Positions 41,141 through 49,192 of a stretch of DNA of 60,770 nucleotides are shown piece after piece. The DNA is taken from NCBI RefSeq assembly GCF_000269865.1, contig NZ_AKKV01000041.1, forward strand, positions 1 to 60,770, read 5' to 3'. How positions within the stretch are numbered: the stretch's first letter is position 1; every line of letters begins with the position of its first letter. The notes below the pieces were generated by a model. It had not been told where the DNA came from and ran no database searches. It was given only the letters and a program-made list of their open reading frames with translations. This stretch comes from Fictibacillus macauensis ZFHKF-1. Its GTDB lineage: Bacteria; Bacillota; Bacilli; Bacillales; Fictibacillaceae. Position numbers and translations under genes: made by a program.

Positions 41141-41189
41141 CCTTACACCTCCTGTAGAATAGTTATGTTCTTTTCACACCGTAGCATAA

Positions 41190-41340
41190 GAAAAGCCTTC
41201 ACGTGGTTAGACATGAAGGCGTAGTATCAGATATAACAAATCAATAGTCGATCGTTTTCTGTGCTACACACCTCGGCAGGACCATTAAGCTCCTAAAAGC
41301 ACCTACTGTCTACGGTATGATATAATATTTATTTACAACA
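41190..41340 (-). promoter_or_regulatory. L10 leader with attenuator terminator
   Basis: This is the transcribed leader of rplJL. On the minus strand the conserved L10-binding core includes CCGTAGACAGTAGGTG and CCTGCCGAGGTGTG (41315-41267). Downstream, GCCTTCA (41220-41214) pairs with TGAAGGC (41201-41195), followed by TTTT, an attenuator terminator. The family is bound by the L10-(L12)4 complex, which is inferred to favour termination when in excess. Confidence 0.88.
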
Positions 41341-41346
41341 TTACAA

Positions 41347-41375
41347 ACTATATCATGTTTGTAAATGTGTGTCAA
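41347..41375 (-). promoter_or_regulatory. Promoter of rplJ-rplL
   Basis: On the minus strand there is a perfect -35 TTGACA (41375-41370), a 17-bp spacer and a -10 TATAGT (41352-41347). It abuts the rplA stop codon. Confidence 0.85.
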
Positions 41376-42077
41376 CTATTTTTTAAGAGCAAAGTTAGAT
41401 GGGTTAACTTTGATTCCAGGTCCCATAGTAGAAGCGATCGCTACGTTACGAACGTAAGTCCCTTTTGCAGCAGAAGGCTTCACTTTAAGAAGCGTTTCAA
41501 TGATTGTTGAAAGGTTCTCAGCAAGTTTTTCGTTTTCGAAAGATACTTTACCGATTGGAACATGAACGTTACCAGCTTTATCAACGCGGTATTCTACTTT
41601 ACCAGCTTTGATATCGTTAACTGCTTTTTCAACTTCAAACGTTACTGTACCAGTTTTTGGGTTCGGCATTAAACCTTTAGGTCCAAGCACGCGTCCAAGA
41701 CGACCAACTTCAGCCATCATGTCAGGTGTAGCAACGATTACGTCGAAGTCAAACCAACCTTGTTGGATTTTGTTGATGTAATCAGTATCTCCTACGAAAT
41801 CTGCTCCAGCAGCTTCTGCTTCTTTCGCTTTTTCGCCTTTAGCGAATACGAGTACACGTTGAGTTTTACCTGTTCCGTGTGGAAGAACGACAGCGCCACG
41901 AACTTGTTGGTCCGCTTTCTTAGGGTCAACCCCAAGACGAACTGCTACTTCTACTGACTCATCAAATTTTGCTGTTGCTGTTTTCTTTACAAGCTCGATT
42001 GCTTCAACAGCTTCATATGCTTTTTGGCGGTCTACTAACTTAGCCGCTTCTTGGTATTTCTTTCCTTTTTTAGCCAT
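41376..42077 (-). CDS. rplA: 50S ribosomal protein L1
   Basis: A 233-aa L1 of the mobile stalk that helps release E-site t[21 protein letters not shown] and [20 protein letters not shown] are diagnostic. L1 represses its own operon in several bacteria. The start is ATG 42077; an extended frame to 42179 is intercistronic. A 209-base structured gap separates it from rplK. Confidence 0.97.
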   Translation of the reverse strand: MAKKGKKYQEAAKLVDRQKAYEAVEAIELVKKTATAKFDESVEVAVRLGVDPKKADQQVRGAVVLPHGTGKTQRVLVFAKGEKAKEAEAAGADFVGDTDYINKIQQGWFDFDVIVATPDMMAEVGRLGRVLGPKGLMPNPKTGTVTFEVEKAVNDIKAGKVEYRVDKAGNVHVPIGKVSFENEKLAENLSTIIETLLKVKPSAAKGTYVRNVAIASTMGPGIKVNPSNFALKK

Positions 42078-42127
42078 TGTGAAAATTTCCTCCTTTATGT
42101 GGTTTAGCGGATATTCCTCCCACTTAA

Positions 42128-42157
42128 GCGGTATTCGTTGTCGTAATTCGAAACCGC
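42128..42157 (-). repeat. Hairpin nearest rplA in rplK-rplA gap
   Basis: GCGGT (42128-42132) pairs with ACCGC (42153-42157), continued by TTCG/CGAA across one unpaired A. It lies about 50 bases upstream of rplA. Confidence 0.5.
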
Positions 42158-42166
42158 CACGCAATT

Positions 42167-42199
42167 GCGGCAAAAACAAGATGGCACTCGCCTTGCCGC
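42167..42199 (-). repeat. Middle hairpin in rplK-rplA gap
   Basis: GCGGCAA (42167-42173) pairs with TTGCCGC (42193-42199). An alternative shorter pairing, CAAG/CTTG, competes inside the loop. The minus-strand U content after it is moderate. Confidence 0.5.
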
Positions 42200-42223
42200 T
42201 TTTGCTTTCTTTCCATTAATAAA

Positions 42224-42269
42224 GGTTGCGAACCGATAAATCGGCAGGATGTCTCCTTTACTCGCAACC
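42224..42269 (-). promoter_or_regulatory. Predicted three-way-junction RNA in rplK-rplA gap
   Basis: An 8-bp outer stem GGTTGCGA/TCGCAACC (42224-42231 with 42262-42269) encloses two short hairpins: CCGA/TCGG (42233-42244) and AGGA/TCCT (42246-42257), each with a 4-nt loop. It lies just after rplK. It could be an L1-binding site or a processing signal; neither is shown by the sequence. Confidence 0.5.
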
Positions 42270-42286
42270 CTCGTGTAGCAATAGAA

Positions 42287-42712
42287 TTAGTCTTCGATGA
42301 CAATTCCCATGCTGCGTGCTGTACCTTCAACCATACGCATTGCAGACTCTACGTTTGCAGCGTTTAGATCCGGCATTTTTGTTTCTGCAATTTCGCGAAC
42401 TTTATCACGTTTTACAGTCGCAACTTTTTTCTTGTTTGGCTCACCAGAACCAGACTCGATTCCTGCAGCTACTTTTAAAAGAACAGCAGCTGGCGGAGTT
42501 TTTGTAATGAATGTAAATGAACGGTCTTCGAAAACCGTGATTTCAACCGGAATAATTAAACCAGCTTGATCAGCAGTACGAGCGTTAAACTCTTTACAGA
42601 ATCCCATGATGTTAACACCAGCTTGTCCTAGTGCAGGTCCAACCGGTGGTGCCGGATTTGCTTTACCAGCAGGGATTTGAAGCTTTACCATTTTGATAAC
42701 CTTTTTAGCCAC
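42287..42712 (-). CDS. rplK: 50S ribosomal protein L11
   Basis: A 141-aa L11 at the GTPase-associated centre, target of thiostrepton and needed for RelA activation. [20 protein letters not shown] (with the Pro-rich hinge) and the terminal [12 protein letters not shown] are diagnostic. The start is GTG 42712, eight bases after AAGGAGG; longer frames are rejected. The length equals B. subtilis L11. Confidence 0.97.
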   Translation of the reverse strand: MAKKVIKMVKLQIPAGKANPAPPVGPALGQAGVNIMGFCKEFNARTADQAGLIIPVEITVFEDRSFTFITKTPPAAVLLKVAAGIESGSGEPNKKKVATVKRDKVREIAETKMPDLNAANVESAMRMVEGTARSMGIVIED

Positions 42713-42829
42713 GCGACACACCTCCTTAAGTCCGTGATGTGGTATATGGGTATAATACCCTCCCACTCAAAAATACGCTTCCTCTTCACTCAGAGAAAGC
42801 CGTTTGTTTAGAAATATCAAACATAGAAA

Positions 42830-42858
42830 AGTCTAACACTATTTCTAATGTATTTCAA
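42830..42858 (-). promoter_or_regulatory. Candidate promoter of rplK-rplA
   Basis: On the minus strand there is a -35 TTGAAA (42858-42853), a 17-bp spacer and a -10 TAGACT (42835-42830) preceded by TGT, an extended -10. A GGGTA/TACCC hairpin (42748-42760) lies in the resulting leader of about 110 nt. Confidence 0.55.
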
Positions 42859-42881
42859 GCTTTTTTAAAATTCCTTCATTT

Positions 42882-43415
42882 TCAAAGCTTGACAACTTGT
42901 GTAAAGTCCAATTCAACCGGCGTTTCGCGGCCAAACATATTAACGTGAACTTTAAGTTTACGCTTCGTTGGATCAATTTCTTCAATTGTTCCGACAAAGT
43001 CAGCAAACGGACCTTCTTTAACGCGTACAGATTCTTTGATTTCGTAATCAACTTCAATACGCGGCTCTTCTAAGCCCATTCCTTTTAAGATGTGCTCAAC
43101 CTCTTCAGGCAATAATGGCGTTGGTTTTGAACCAGCTCCTGCTGAACCAACAAATCCCGTCACACCTGGCGTATTACGCACAACATACCAAGAATCATCC
43201 GTCATGATCATTTCCGTCAAAACATAACCAGGGAAAACTTTCTTCATCGCTGTTTTTGTTTTGCCGTTTTTCACTTCAGTTTCTTCTTCTACAGGGACGA
43301 GCACACGAAAGATCTTGTCCGTCATCCCCATTGATTCTACGCGCTTTTCCAGGTTCGTTTTCACTTTGTTTTCATACCCTGAATAAGTATGAACGACGTA
43401 CCAGTTTTTTTCCAT
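42882..43415 (-). CDS. nusG: Transcription factor NusG
   Basis: A 177-aa NusG that binds the polymerase clamp and, in Bacillus, promotes sequence-specific pausing. The NGN domain (about 1-110) starts WYVVHTYSGYENKVK and contains MTDDSWYVVRNTPGVTGFVG; the KOW domain (about 125-177) contains EGPFADFVGTIEEIDP. ATG 43415 (MEKNWY) is preferred by homology, with ATG 43421 also possible. The ribosome-binding site is oddly distant, bridged by a hairpin. Confidence 0.96.
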   Translation of the reverse strand: MEKNWYVVHTYSGYENKVKTNLEKRVESMGMTDKIFRVLVPVEEETEVKNGKTKTAMKKVFPGYVLTEMIMTDDSWYVVRNTPGVTGFVGSAGAGSKPTPLLPEEVEHILKGMGLEEPRIEVDYEIKESVRVKEGPFADFVGTIEEIDPTKRKLKVHVNMFGRETPVELDFTQVVKL

Positions 43416-43423
43416 ATTCATCG

Positions 43424-43448
43424 GGACAACCCGTGTCCTTTCCCTCCT
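43424..43448 (-). promoter_or_regulatory. nusG ribosome-binding site separated from start by a hairpin
   Basis: On the minus strand AGGAGGGA (43448-43441) lies 25 bases before ATG 43415. Between them GGACA/TGTCC (43438-43434 with 43428-43424) can fold. With the hairpin formed, the effective spacing falls to about ten bases. Confidence 0.5.
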
Positions 43449-43499
43449 AAACGGATCTACTGCTAGCAGTGTATCCAGTTCTAATTCTATATAATCAGC

Positions 43500-43706
43500 T
43501 TATTTCATAAAAAGCTCAAGCAACTTGGAAATACCAAGATCTACTGCCCATAAGAAAACAGCCATCAATAATACGGTAAGAATTGTCACAAGCGTATAAC
43601 GGAACAACTCTTGACGTGTTGGCCATGTGACTTTCTTCATTTCCTTCTTCACATTAGATAAAAACTTAACAGGCGATTTTCTTGTTTTTTCAGCAACGTC
43701 AGCCAT
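43500..43706 (-). CDS. secE: SecE, preprotein translocase subunit
   Basis: A 68-aa single-span SecE that clamps SecY. The amphipathic region KKEMKKVTWPTRQELFRYTL (about 20-40) and the C-terminal membrane helix (VTILTVLLMAVFLWAVDLGI) are typical. ATG 43706 follows a GGGGG site; the ATG at 43721 overlaps that site. It lies between rpmG and nusG. Confidence 0.94.
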   Translation of the reverse strand: MADVAEKTRKSPVKFLSNVKKEMKKVTWPTRQELFRYTLVTILTVLLMAVFLWAVDLGISKLLELFMK

Positions 43707-43835
43707 TTTGACTACCCCCATTAACGTAATGATATATGTGCAAGAAAGAGCGCTCGTAGCCGAATCATTCTCAGCACTAAAAGCAACTTATATTAAACTT
43801 GGCGTAAGATTCTTACTTGCTTAGAGTAAGTTCTC

Positions 43836-43985
43836 TTATTTCGTTTCTTTGTGGGAAGTATGTGCGTTGCAATGGCTGCAAAACTTTTTAACCTCAATCC
43901 GTTCAGGATGTTCTGCCTGATTTTTCATGGTGGTATAATTCCTGCTGCTACATTGCCCGCAGGCTAAAATGACTTTTTTTCGCAT
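43836..43985 (-). CDS. rpmG: 50S ribosomal protein L33, zinc type
   Basis: A 49-aa L33 with four Cys ligands (C9, C12, C36, C39), the zinc-containing form. The position before secE matches rpmGB in B. subtilis. ATG 43985 has GGAAGG upstream; the longer 60-aa reading is rejected. It has its own promoter. Confidence 0.95.
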   Translation of the reverse strand: MRKKVILACGQCSSRNYTTMKNQAEHPERIEVKKFCSHCNAHTSHKETK

Positions 43986-44046
43986 ACTAACACCTTCCGA
44001 GCTTATAGACCCACTCATCCACGATATATCTTATATTACTTTTACC

Positions 44047-44075
44047 ACATTATCACAGCCCAAAACGCTTGTCAA
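44047..44075 (-). promoter_or_regulatory. Promoter of rpmG-secE-nusG
   Basis: On the minus strand there is a perfect -35 TTGACA (44075-44070), a 17-bp spacer and a -10 TAATGT (44052-44047) (an overlapping GATAAT is also present). It gives a leader of about 55 nt. Confidence 0.75.
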
Positions 44076-44152
44076 TAAAGGTCGGAGCGACGATTAAGGG
44101 CTGCGACCCTTCCGCTTCACCTTTGTTTTTAAAGGATTCGAGAATTTAAACT

Positions 44153-44183
44153 GTAAAAAAAGAAAGCAGGGGGTTTCCCTGCT
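44153..44183 (-). terminator. Terminator after sigH
   Basis: On the minus strand AGCAGGG (44183-44177) pairs with CCCTGCT (44171-44165) around a 5-nt loop, followed by TTC and a run of T (44160-44154). Confidence 0.88.
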
Positions 44184-44218
44184 CCTAAAAGTTTCTCACG
44201 AAAATCATCTTACAAAAA

Positions 44219-44869
44219 TTACAGCGTAATTTCTCTAAGCTCTAAATACCTTTCAAGCTTTCGTTTCACACGTTGCAGAGCATTATCAATGGATTTCACA
44301 TGACGATTTAGATCGACGGAAATTTCTTGATAAGAGCGACCATCTAAATACAACATAAGTACTTTACGCTCTAAATCACTTAAAATCTCGCCCATCTTTA
44401 GTTCAATGTCGTCAAATTCTTCCTGATTGATAATAAGTTCTTCCGGATCGGTTACTTTCGGTCCGCAAATAACATCCATCAACGTGCGATCCGATTCCTC
44501 GTCGTAAATTGGCTTGTCCAACGAGACGTAGGAATTTAATGGAATGTGCTTTTGTCTTGTGGCGGTTTTGATCGCCGTTATCATTTGCCTTGTAATGCAC
44601 AGTTCGGCAAACGCCTTAAAGGATGATAGCTTGTCTTCCTTGTAATCACGGATCGCTTTATAGAGTCCGATCATGCCTTCCTGAACAATATCCTCTCGGT
44701 CTGCTCCGATGAGAAAATAAGACCTTGCTTTGGCGCGAACGAAATTTTTGTACTTGTTAATCAAAAACTCAAGCGCAGCGCCGTCTCCTTCATGGACATG
44801 TTCTACCAGACTTTCATCTTCAATCTGTTCATAATCCAGAACCGTCATTTCTTTGAGGTAAATGCTCAA
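44219..44869 (-). CDS. sigH: RNA polymerase sigma factor SigH (Spo0H)
   Basis: A 216-aa sigma-70-family factor for the transition to stationary phase, competence and early sporulation. Region 2 (ARSYFLIGADREDIVQEGMI ...) and region 4 (RSYQEISVDLNRHVKSIDNA) are strongly conserved. The start is TTG 44869, eight bases after GGAGGGG; neither the frame start at 44905 nor the internal ATG at 44848 has a site. It has its own promoter and terminator. Confidence 0.95.
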   Translation of the reverse strand: MSIYLKEMTVLDYEQIEDESLVEHVHEGDGAALEFLINKYKNFVRAKARSYFLIGADREDIVQEGMIGLYKAIRDYKEDKLSSFKAFAELCITRQMITAIKTATRQKHIPLNSYVSLDKPIYDEESDRTLMDVICGPKVTDPEELIINQEEFDDIELKMGEILSDLERKVLMLYLDGRSYQEISVDLNRHVKSIDNALQRVKRKLERYLELREITL

Positions 44870-44916
44870 CGACAACCCCTCCGTCAGAGCCCAAGTACAA
44901 GGCAAAATATAACAAT

Positions 44917-44946
44917 ATTATACAGCATAAGAGAAAAATGCGTCAA
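44917..44946 (-). promoter_or_regulatory. Promoter of sigH
   Basis: On the minus strand there is a -35 TTGACG (44946-44941), an 18-bp spacer and a perfect -10 TATAAT (44922-44917). It starts just upstream of the rae1 stop region and gives a 40-nt leader. AbrB control, known in B. subtilis, cannot be judged by eye. Confidence 0.82.
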
Positions 44947-44952
44947 GATTGT

Positions 44953-45462
44953 TTATTTTTGACCTCTTCTCCATTTTTCGAAAATTTCCGCAACTTCCTC
45001 CGACAGCGATAGCCCGCTTCCGTTGCGATCAAAGGACTGGCGGACTTCTCGCTCAATTTTTCGTTCAATGTCATCCATTTCAATTTTTAATTCTCTTGCT
45101 GACTTGCGAAGTGCACCTTTAGCGAATACGACCCATTGTTCTGTTGAATCTGATGTCGCAACATAAATTCGTGTATTAATGCTCTTATACTCTATCGCTA
45201 ATCGTTCAATCCGTTCATCAGCCGTTTCATTTTCACGTGTGAAAATAACTTCTACTTTATAATTCTTCGTCTTTTTTTCCGTGCCGGCTACCATGTGAGC
45301 ATCAAAGACGACAACAACTTGAAATCCTGTATAAGCTTGATACTCTGCCATCTTTTCGATTAGGAAATCTCTTGCCTTTGCAAAATCCTGATCTTTCAGC
45401 TCCCTTAGCTCTGGCCAAGCGCCAATTACGTTGTAGCCGTCCACAAGCAACAGGGTTTTCAT
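44953..45462 (-). CDS. rae1: Rae1 (YacP), NYN-domain ribosome-associated endoribonuclease
   Basis: A 169-aa NYN/PIN-like nuclease. In B. subtilis it cleaves mRNAs in the ribosomal A site. LLVDGYNVIGAW (first catalytic Asp near residue 8), VVVVFDAH, and TADERIERLAIEY with VATSDSTEQ supply the acidic active site. The ATG overlaps the rlmB stop by one base. It lies at the end of the cysES unit, before the sigH promoter. Confidence 0.92.
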   Translation of the reverse strand: MKTLLLVDGYNVIGAWPELRELKDQDFAKARDFLIEKMAEYQAYTGFQVVVVFDAHMVAGTEKKTKNYKVEVIFTRENETADERIERLAIEYKSINTRIYVATSDSTEQWVVFAKGALRKSARELKIEMDDIERKIEREVRQSFDRNGSGLSLSEEVAEIFEKWRRGQK

Positions 45463-46208
45463 TATGGTGTTACAGGATGGCGATGACGGTATACTTCATA
45501 CATTAACAGCCCTGCTGCCACAGATGCATTTAACGAAGTAACCTTTCCTTTCATTGGAAGCGATACGAGGAAATCACACGTATCTCTTACAAGACGCCCC
45601 ATTCCTTTTCCTTCACTACCGATGACGAGTCCAATGGCCATATCGAGACGCGCCTCTCGATAATCTTCTGTTCCTTTCATATCTGCTCCAACAAACCATA
45701 ATCCACGATCTTTTAACTCTTTCATCGTTTGAACAAGATTTGTTACACGTACTACCGGTATGTATTCAATTGCACCTGTAGACGCTTTAGCGGCTGCAGC
45801 TGTTAAGCCCACCGCTCGACGTTTAGGAATAATAATACCGTGCGCTCCGACGGCATCCGCTGTTCTCATAATCGAACCAAGGTTATGAGGGTCTTCTAAT
45901 TCATCGAGAATAATGAAAAATGGCTCTTCTTCTTTTTTCTTAGCTAATGCAAACAGATCATCAATTTCTGCATATTCGTACGCTGCAACTGCCGCAACCA
46001 CCCCTTGGTGATTCCCTCCATCACTTAACGTATCTAACTTACGCTTTGGCACAAATGTAACAAGTACATTGTTTTCCTTTGCTAAATGAATAACCTGGCT
46101 GATCGGCCCTTTTTGCGAACCTTCACCTACAAAAATTTTATTAATATCTCTTCCCGAACGCAGCACTTCAAGCACGGGGTTTCTACCGATAATAAACTCT
46201 TCGCTCAT
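45462..46208 (-). CDS. rlmB: RlmB-type 23S rRNA 2'-O-methyltransferase (YacO)
   Basis: A 248-aa SPOUT-fold enzyme of the SpoU/TrmH group, which methylates the 2'-OH of G2251 in 23S rRNA. An L30e-like N-terminal domain (about 1-75) precedes the SPOUT motifs DPHNLGSIMRTADAVGA, GLVIGSEGKGM and VTSLNASVAAGLLMYE. It lies between mrnC and rae1 with tight spacing. Confidence 0.93.
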   Translation of the reverse strand: MSEEFIIGRNPVLEVLRSGRDINKIFVGEGSQKGPISQVIHLAKENNVLVTFVPKRKLDTLSDGGNHQGVVAAVAAYEYAEIDDLFALAKKKEEEPFFIILDELEDPHNLGSIMRTADAVGAHGIIIPKRRAVGLTAAAAKASTGAIEYIPVVRVTNLVQTMKELKDRGLWFVGADMKGTEDYREARLDMAIGLVIGSEGKGMGRLVRDTCDFLVSLPMKGKVTSLNASVAAGLLMYEVYRHRHPVTP

Positions 46209-46226
46209 TGTGATCGCTCCCTTCTT

Positions 46227-46631
46227 TTATTGTTCAATATACAATACGATTTTTTCAAAAATAATCTGAAGACGTTCTTCATTTTCAAGTAAATGATGAT
46301 AGCCAATGATGGCTTCAAATGCAGTGGCGTAGCGGTACGTTTGCAAATCTGTATTCTTTGGTATCGAACCTTGCTTAGCGTTGCGTCCCCTCATAATAAC
46401 CGCTACTTCTTCTTCATCAAAAAACTGCTCGTCCAATAGCCGGCGAACAACAGCAGCTTGAGCCTTCGCTGATACATATTGCGTCGCAAGCGTATGAAGG
46501 CGGTTCGGCTTTACTTGGCCGGAGGAAATGAGGTGGTGCCGGACAAAAGTCTCCAGCACCGCATCTCCCATATAAGCTAACGTCATGCCACTTAGCTGCT
46601 TCATATCACCCTGTGAAAGCTGTTTGCTCAT
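46227..46631 (-). CDS. mrnC: Mini-ribonuclease III
   Basis: A 134-aa RNase III domain without a double-stranded-RNA-binding domain. In B. subtilis it matures 23S rRNA precursors. The catalytic Asp is in LAYMGDAVLE (D23), with RGRNAK and ATAFEAIIGYHHL also conserved. It lies three bases after cysS. Confidence 0.94.
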   Translation of the reverse strand: MSKQLSQGDMKQLSGMTLAYMGDAVLETFVRHHLISSGQVKPNRLHTLATQYVSAKAQAAVVRRLLDEQFFDEEEVAVIMRGRNAKQGSIPKNTDLQTYRYATAFEAIIGYHHLLENEERLQIIFEKIVLYIEQ

Positions 46632-46634
46632 CGT

Positions 46635-48035
46635 TTACTGCCTCTTCCAGCGCACACCTTGTGGCGTATCTTCTAAAATAATATTCAGCGCTTTTAATTG
46701 ATCGCGAATTTCATCTGCTCGTGCGAAGTTACGGTTTTTACGCGCATCATTTCGCTCTTGAATGAGAGCATCAATATCTTCATCCAATAACTCTTTTTCA
46801 GCGGACAGGGACAGCCCAAGAACTTCTGTAATCTCTTCAAATAACGTAATAAAGCTTGAGAGAATAGTAGAGGATGTATGCTCGGATTGCAAGTAAACAT
46901 TTGCTTCACGTGCTATATCGAATAGAACAGAAATGGCATTAGCGGTATTAAAATCATCATCCATCTCTTTTATAAAGCGCAATTTAAACTGTTGTAATTT
47001 TGTTTCCCATTCCTGTGCATCATCTGCCAAGTTAGCACTGATCTCTAAGCGATGTTTTACATTTTCATATGCCGTCTTAATCCTTGTAAAACTTACCTCT
47101 GCACTTTCTAATAACTCGTTATTAAAGTTAATCGGGTTTCGATAGTGAACCGCCATCATAAAGAAACGAATCACCTGAGGATCTAGCTCTTTGATCATGT
47201 CATGAACAAGGACGAAATTCCCGAGGGATTTAGACATTTTTTCGTTATTGATATTAATATACCCATTATGCATCCAATACTTAGCCATCGGTACTTCATT
47301 TAATGCCTCAGATTGTGCAATCTCATTCTCATGATGAGGGAAAGCGAGATCCTGACCACCGCCGTGAATATCTATGGAATCGCCTAAATATTTTTTAGCC
47401 ATAGCCGAGCACTCGATATGCCAGCCCGGACGACCTTTGCCCCATGGGCTTTCCCAGAAGATTTCCCCGTCTTTTGCCGCTTTCCATAGTGCAAAATCAA
47501 GCGGATCTTGTTTAATGTCACCAACCTCAATACGTGCTCCCGAACGAAGATCATCGATTGATTGATGAGACAACTTACCATAGCCATTAAAAGCACGTGT
47601 TTTAAAATACACATCGCCTTGTGATTCATAAGCGTAGCCTTTATCAATTAACTGTGCAATAAAATCAATAATTTCTGGCATCGTTTCTGTTACACGAGGA
47701 TGATGATGAGCCTCTTTCACACCAAGTGCGCACACGTCCTCATGGTATGCATCAATAAAGCGTTGAGCAACTGTTGGCACATCTGTACCGAGTTCTTTAG
47801 CTGCTCGAATCAATTTATCATCTACATCCGTAAAGTTAGAAATGAACTTTACTTCATAGCCGCGATATTCCAAATAGCGTCTTACAGTATCAAACACAAT
47901 AGCTGGTCGCGCATTTCCGATATGAATGTAATTATAAACAGTCGGTCCACAAACATACATACGAACTTTGCCTTCCTCTAACGGGACAAATGCTTCTTTT
48001 TGTCGACTTAATGTATTATAAATCATGATACTCAT
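46635..48035 (-). CDS. cysS: Cysteinyl-tRNA synthetase
   Basis: A 466-aa class I synthetase. The HIGH motif is HIGN (about 38-41), KMSKS is near residue 270, and the active-site zinc ligands include C29, the Cys of HIECSAM and the HHENE His. The length equals B. subtilis CysS. Its ATG overlaps the cysE stop by four bases. Expression depends on the cysteine T-box upstream of cysE. Confidence 0.97.
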   Translation of the reverse strand: MSIMIYNTLSRQKEAFVPLEEGKVRMYVCGPTVYNYIHIGNARPAIVFDTVRRYLEYRGYEVKFISNFTDVDDKLIRAAKELGTDVPTVAQRFIDAYHEDVCALGVKEAHHHPRVTETMPEIIDFIAQLIDKGYAYESQGDVYFKTRAFNGYGKLSHQSIDDLRSGARIEVGDIKQDPLDFALWKAAKDGEIFWESPWGKGRPGWHIECSAMAKKYLGDSIDIHGGGQDLAFPHHENEIAQSEALNEVPMAKYWMHNGYININNEKMSKSLGNFVLVHDMIKELDPQVIRFFMMAVHYRNPINFNNELLESAEVSFTRIKTAYENVKHRLEISANLADDAQEWETKLQQFKLRFIKEMDDDFNTANAISVLFDIAREANVYLQSEHTSSTILSSFITLFEEITEVLGLSLSAEKELLDEDIDALIQERNDARKNRNFARADEIRDQLKALNIILEDTPQGVRWKRQ

Positions 48036-48682
48036 AGAACATCACTACCCTTCCTTAACATTTGTATGTCTTCTTTCATTTGTTCCATCTCTTCTTGAAT
48101 TTCACGAAATCGCTCTGCAACTGGATCAGGTAAATTACAGTGATCAAGATCATTGCCAACCTTCATCCCATCTTGCACAACGACTCTGCCAGGAATCCCA
48201 ACAACCGTCGAATTAGGTGGCACATCTCGTAACACGACAGAGCCCGCTCCTACTTTAGAATGTTTCCCAATTGTAATAGAGCCCAAAACTTTTGCGCCAG
48301 TCGCAACAAGTGCATGATCCTCTAATGTTGGATGCCGCTTCCCTTTTTCTTTACCAGTACCACCAAGTGTTACTCCCTGATATATAGTAACATCATTTCC
48401 TATTACACAGGTTTCCCCAATCACAACCCCCATACCATGATCAATAAAAAAACGGCGACCAATCACTGCACCTGGGTGTATTTCAATCCCTGTAAAAAAA
48501 CGACTCACCTGAGACACAACCCTCGCCATAAAAAACAACTTTCGTTTAAACAACGAGTGCGCCACCCGGTGCGACCAAACAGCATGCAACCCCGAATATG
48601 TTAAAACAACCTCCATCGTACTTCGAGCCGCAGGGTCATTATTAAAAACCGCTTGAATATCCTCCCTCATACGCCGAAACAC
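48032..48682 (-). CDS. cysE: Serine O-acetyltransferase
   Basis: A 216-aa enzyme making O-acetylserine, the first step of cysteine synthesis. The N-terminal helical domain (about 1-65) and the left-handed beta-helix of hexapeptide repeats ([19 protein letters not shown] ... [20 protein letters not shown]) are intact. The start is GTG 48682 with AAGGGG seven bases upstream. Transcribed with cysS downstream of a cysteine T-box. Confidence 0.96.
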   Translation of the reverse strand: MFRRMREDIQAVFNNDPAARSTMEVVLTYSGLHAVWSHRVAHSLFKRKLFFMARVVSQVSRFFTGIEIHPGAVIGRRFFIDHGMGVVIGETCVIGNDVTIYQGVTLGGTGKEKGKRHPTLEDHALVATGAKVLGSITIGKHSKVGAGSVVLRDVPPNSTVVGIPGRVVVQDGMKVGNDLDHCNLPDPVAERFREIQEEMEQMKEDIQMLRKGSDVL

Positions 48683-48706
48683 AAAACCACCCCTTTTATA
48701 TAGAAA

Positions 48707-48813
48707 AGCTGAGGCGGACGGTTAGAGACGAAAGGCGTTGGAGCTCTTGAACACAATGCGCTTTTTGCATTTTGTGAAAGAGCGAAACGACCGAGTCTCT
48801 GTCCGCCGAAGCT
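48707..48813. repeat. 107-nt imperfect hairpin repeat element between T-box and cysE
   Basis: Complementary arms interrupted by small loops: AGCT, GGCGGAC/GTCCGCC (48713-48719 with 48801-48807), AGAGAC/GTCTCT (48724-48729 with 48795-48800), GCTCTT/AAGAGC and CACAA/TTGTG around a short apical loop. ATAGAAAAGC plus TGAGGC occurs at both flanks (48699-48714 and 48821-48836). This looks like a dispersed non-coding repeat or small mobile hairpin; no other copy is seen in the window. It is part of the cysES leader transcript. Confidence 0.7.
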
Positions 48814-48883
48814 AGCCCGCATAGAAAAGCCTGAGGCCTACCGTCAGTTCCAAAAACTATCCATAACTGATTAATCAGCCATT

Positions 48884-49144
48884 AAAAAAAGCGTCTCTAT
48901 GCATAATGCACAGAGACGCTTTATCGCGCGGTTCCACTCTGATTAACAGCGTTTCTAAAAACACTGTTCTCTTAATCTCCGTAACGTAGAGTGCCCGCTT
49001 CTATCTACTGTATTTGTTCGACAAAAGGCTCCGAGGTGCACTTCAGCGTCTTTTTTCTTAAACCACTTTCAGCCTAGGGTGGTTCTCTCTTCAAAAGAAA
49101 ATTAGGCGCTTACTCTCCTCATCGATGCTTTAGCTCTATTCATT
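48884..49144 (-). promoter_or_regulatory. Cysteine T-box riboswitch of the cysES operon
   Basis: A tRNA-sensing leader. On the minus strand the T-box sequence AGAGTGGAACCGCG (48940-48927) is followed by a terminator, GCGTCTCT/AGAGACGC (48919-48912 with 48898-48891) and seven T. The stem I start GATGAGGAGAGTAAGCGCC-like motif begins near 49126. The specifier is read as UGC (49040-49038) in the context GAAGTGCACC, a Cys codon, matching cysE-cysS. Uncharged tRNA-Cys would favour the antiterminator. Confidence 0.92.
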
Positions 49145-49150
49145 TCTTTT

Positions 49151-49179
49151 ACTATATTACACAACGCACGAAATGTTAA
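49151..49179 (-). promoter_or_regulatory. Promoter of the cysES T-box transcript
   Basis: On the minus strand there is a -35 TTAACA (49179-49174), a 17-bp spacer and a -10 TATAGT (49156-49151), directly after gltX. Confidence 0.78.
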
Positions 49180-49192
49180 CTTTTTTTCACTC

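Noticed and set aside
44080-44125. GC-rich stretch with AAGGG/CCCTT pairing before the rpmG promoter, checked as a tRNA or small RNA
   Set aside because: It has no cloverleaf, no conserved tRNA positions and no promoter of its own.
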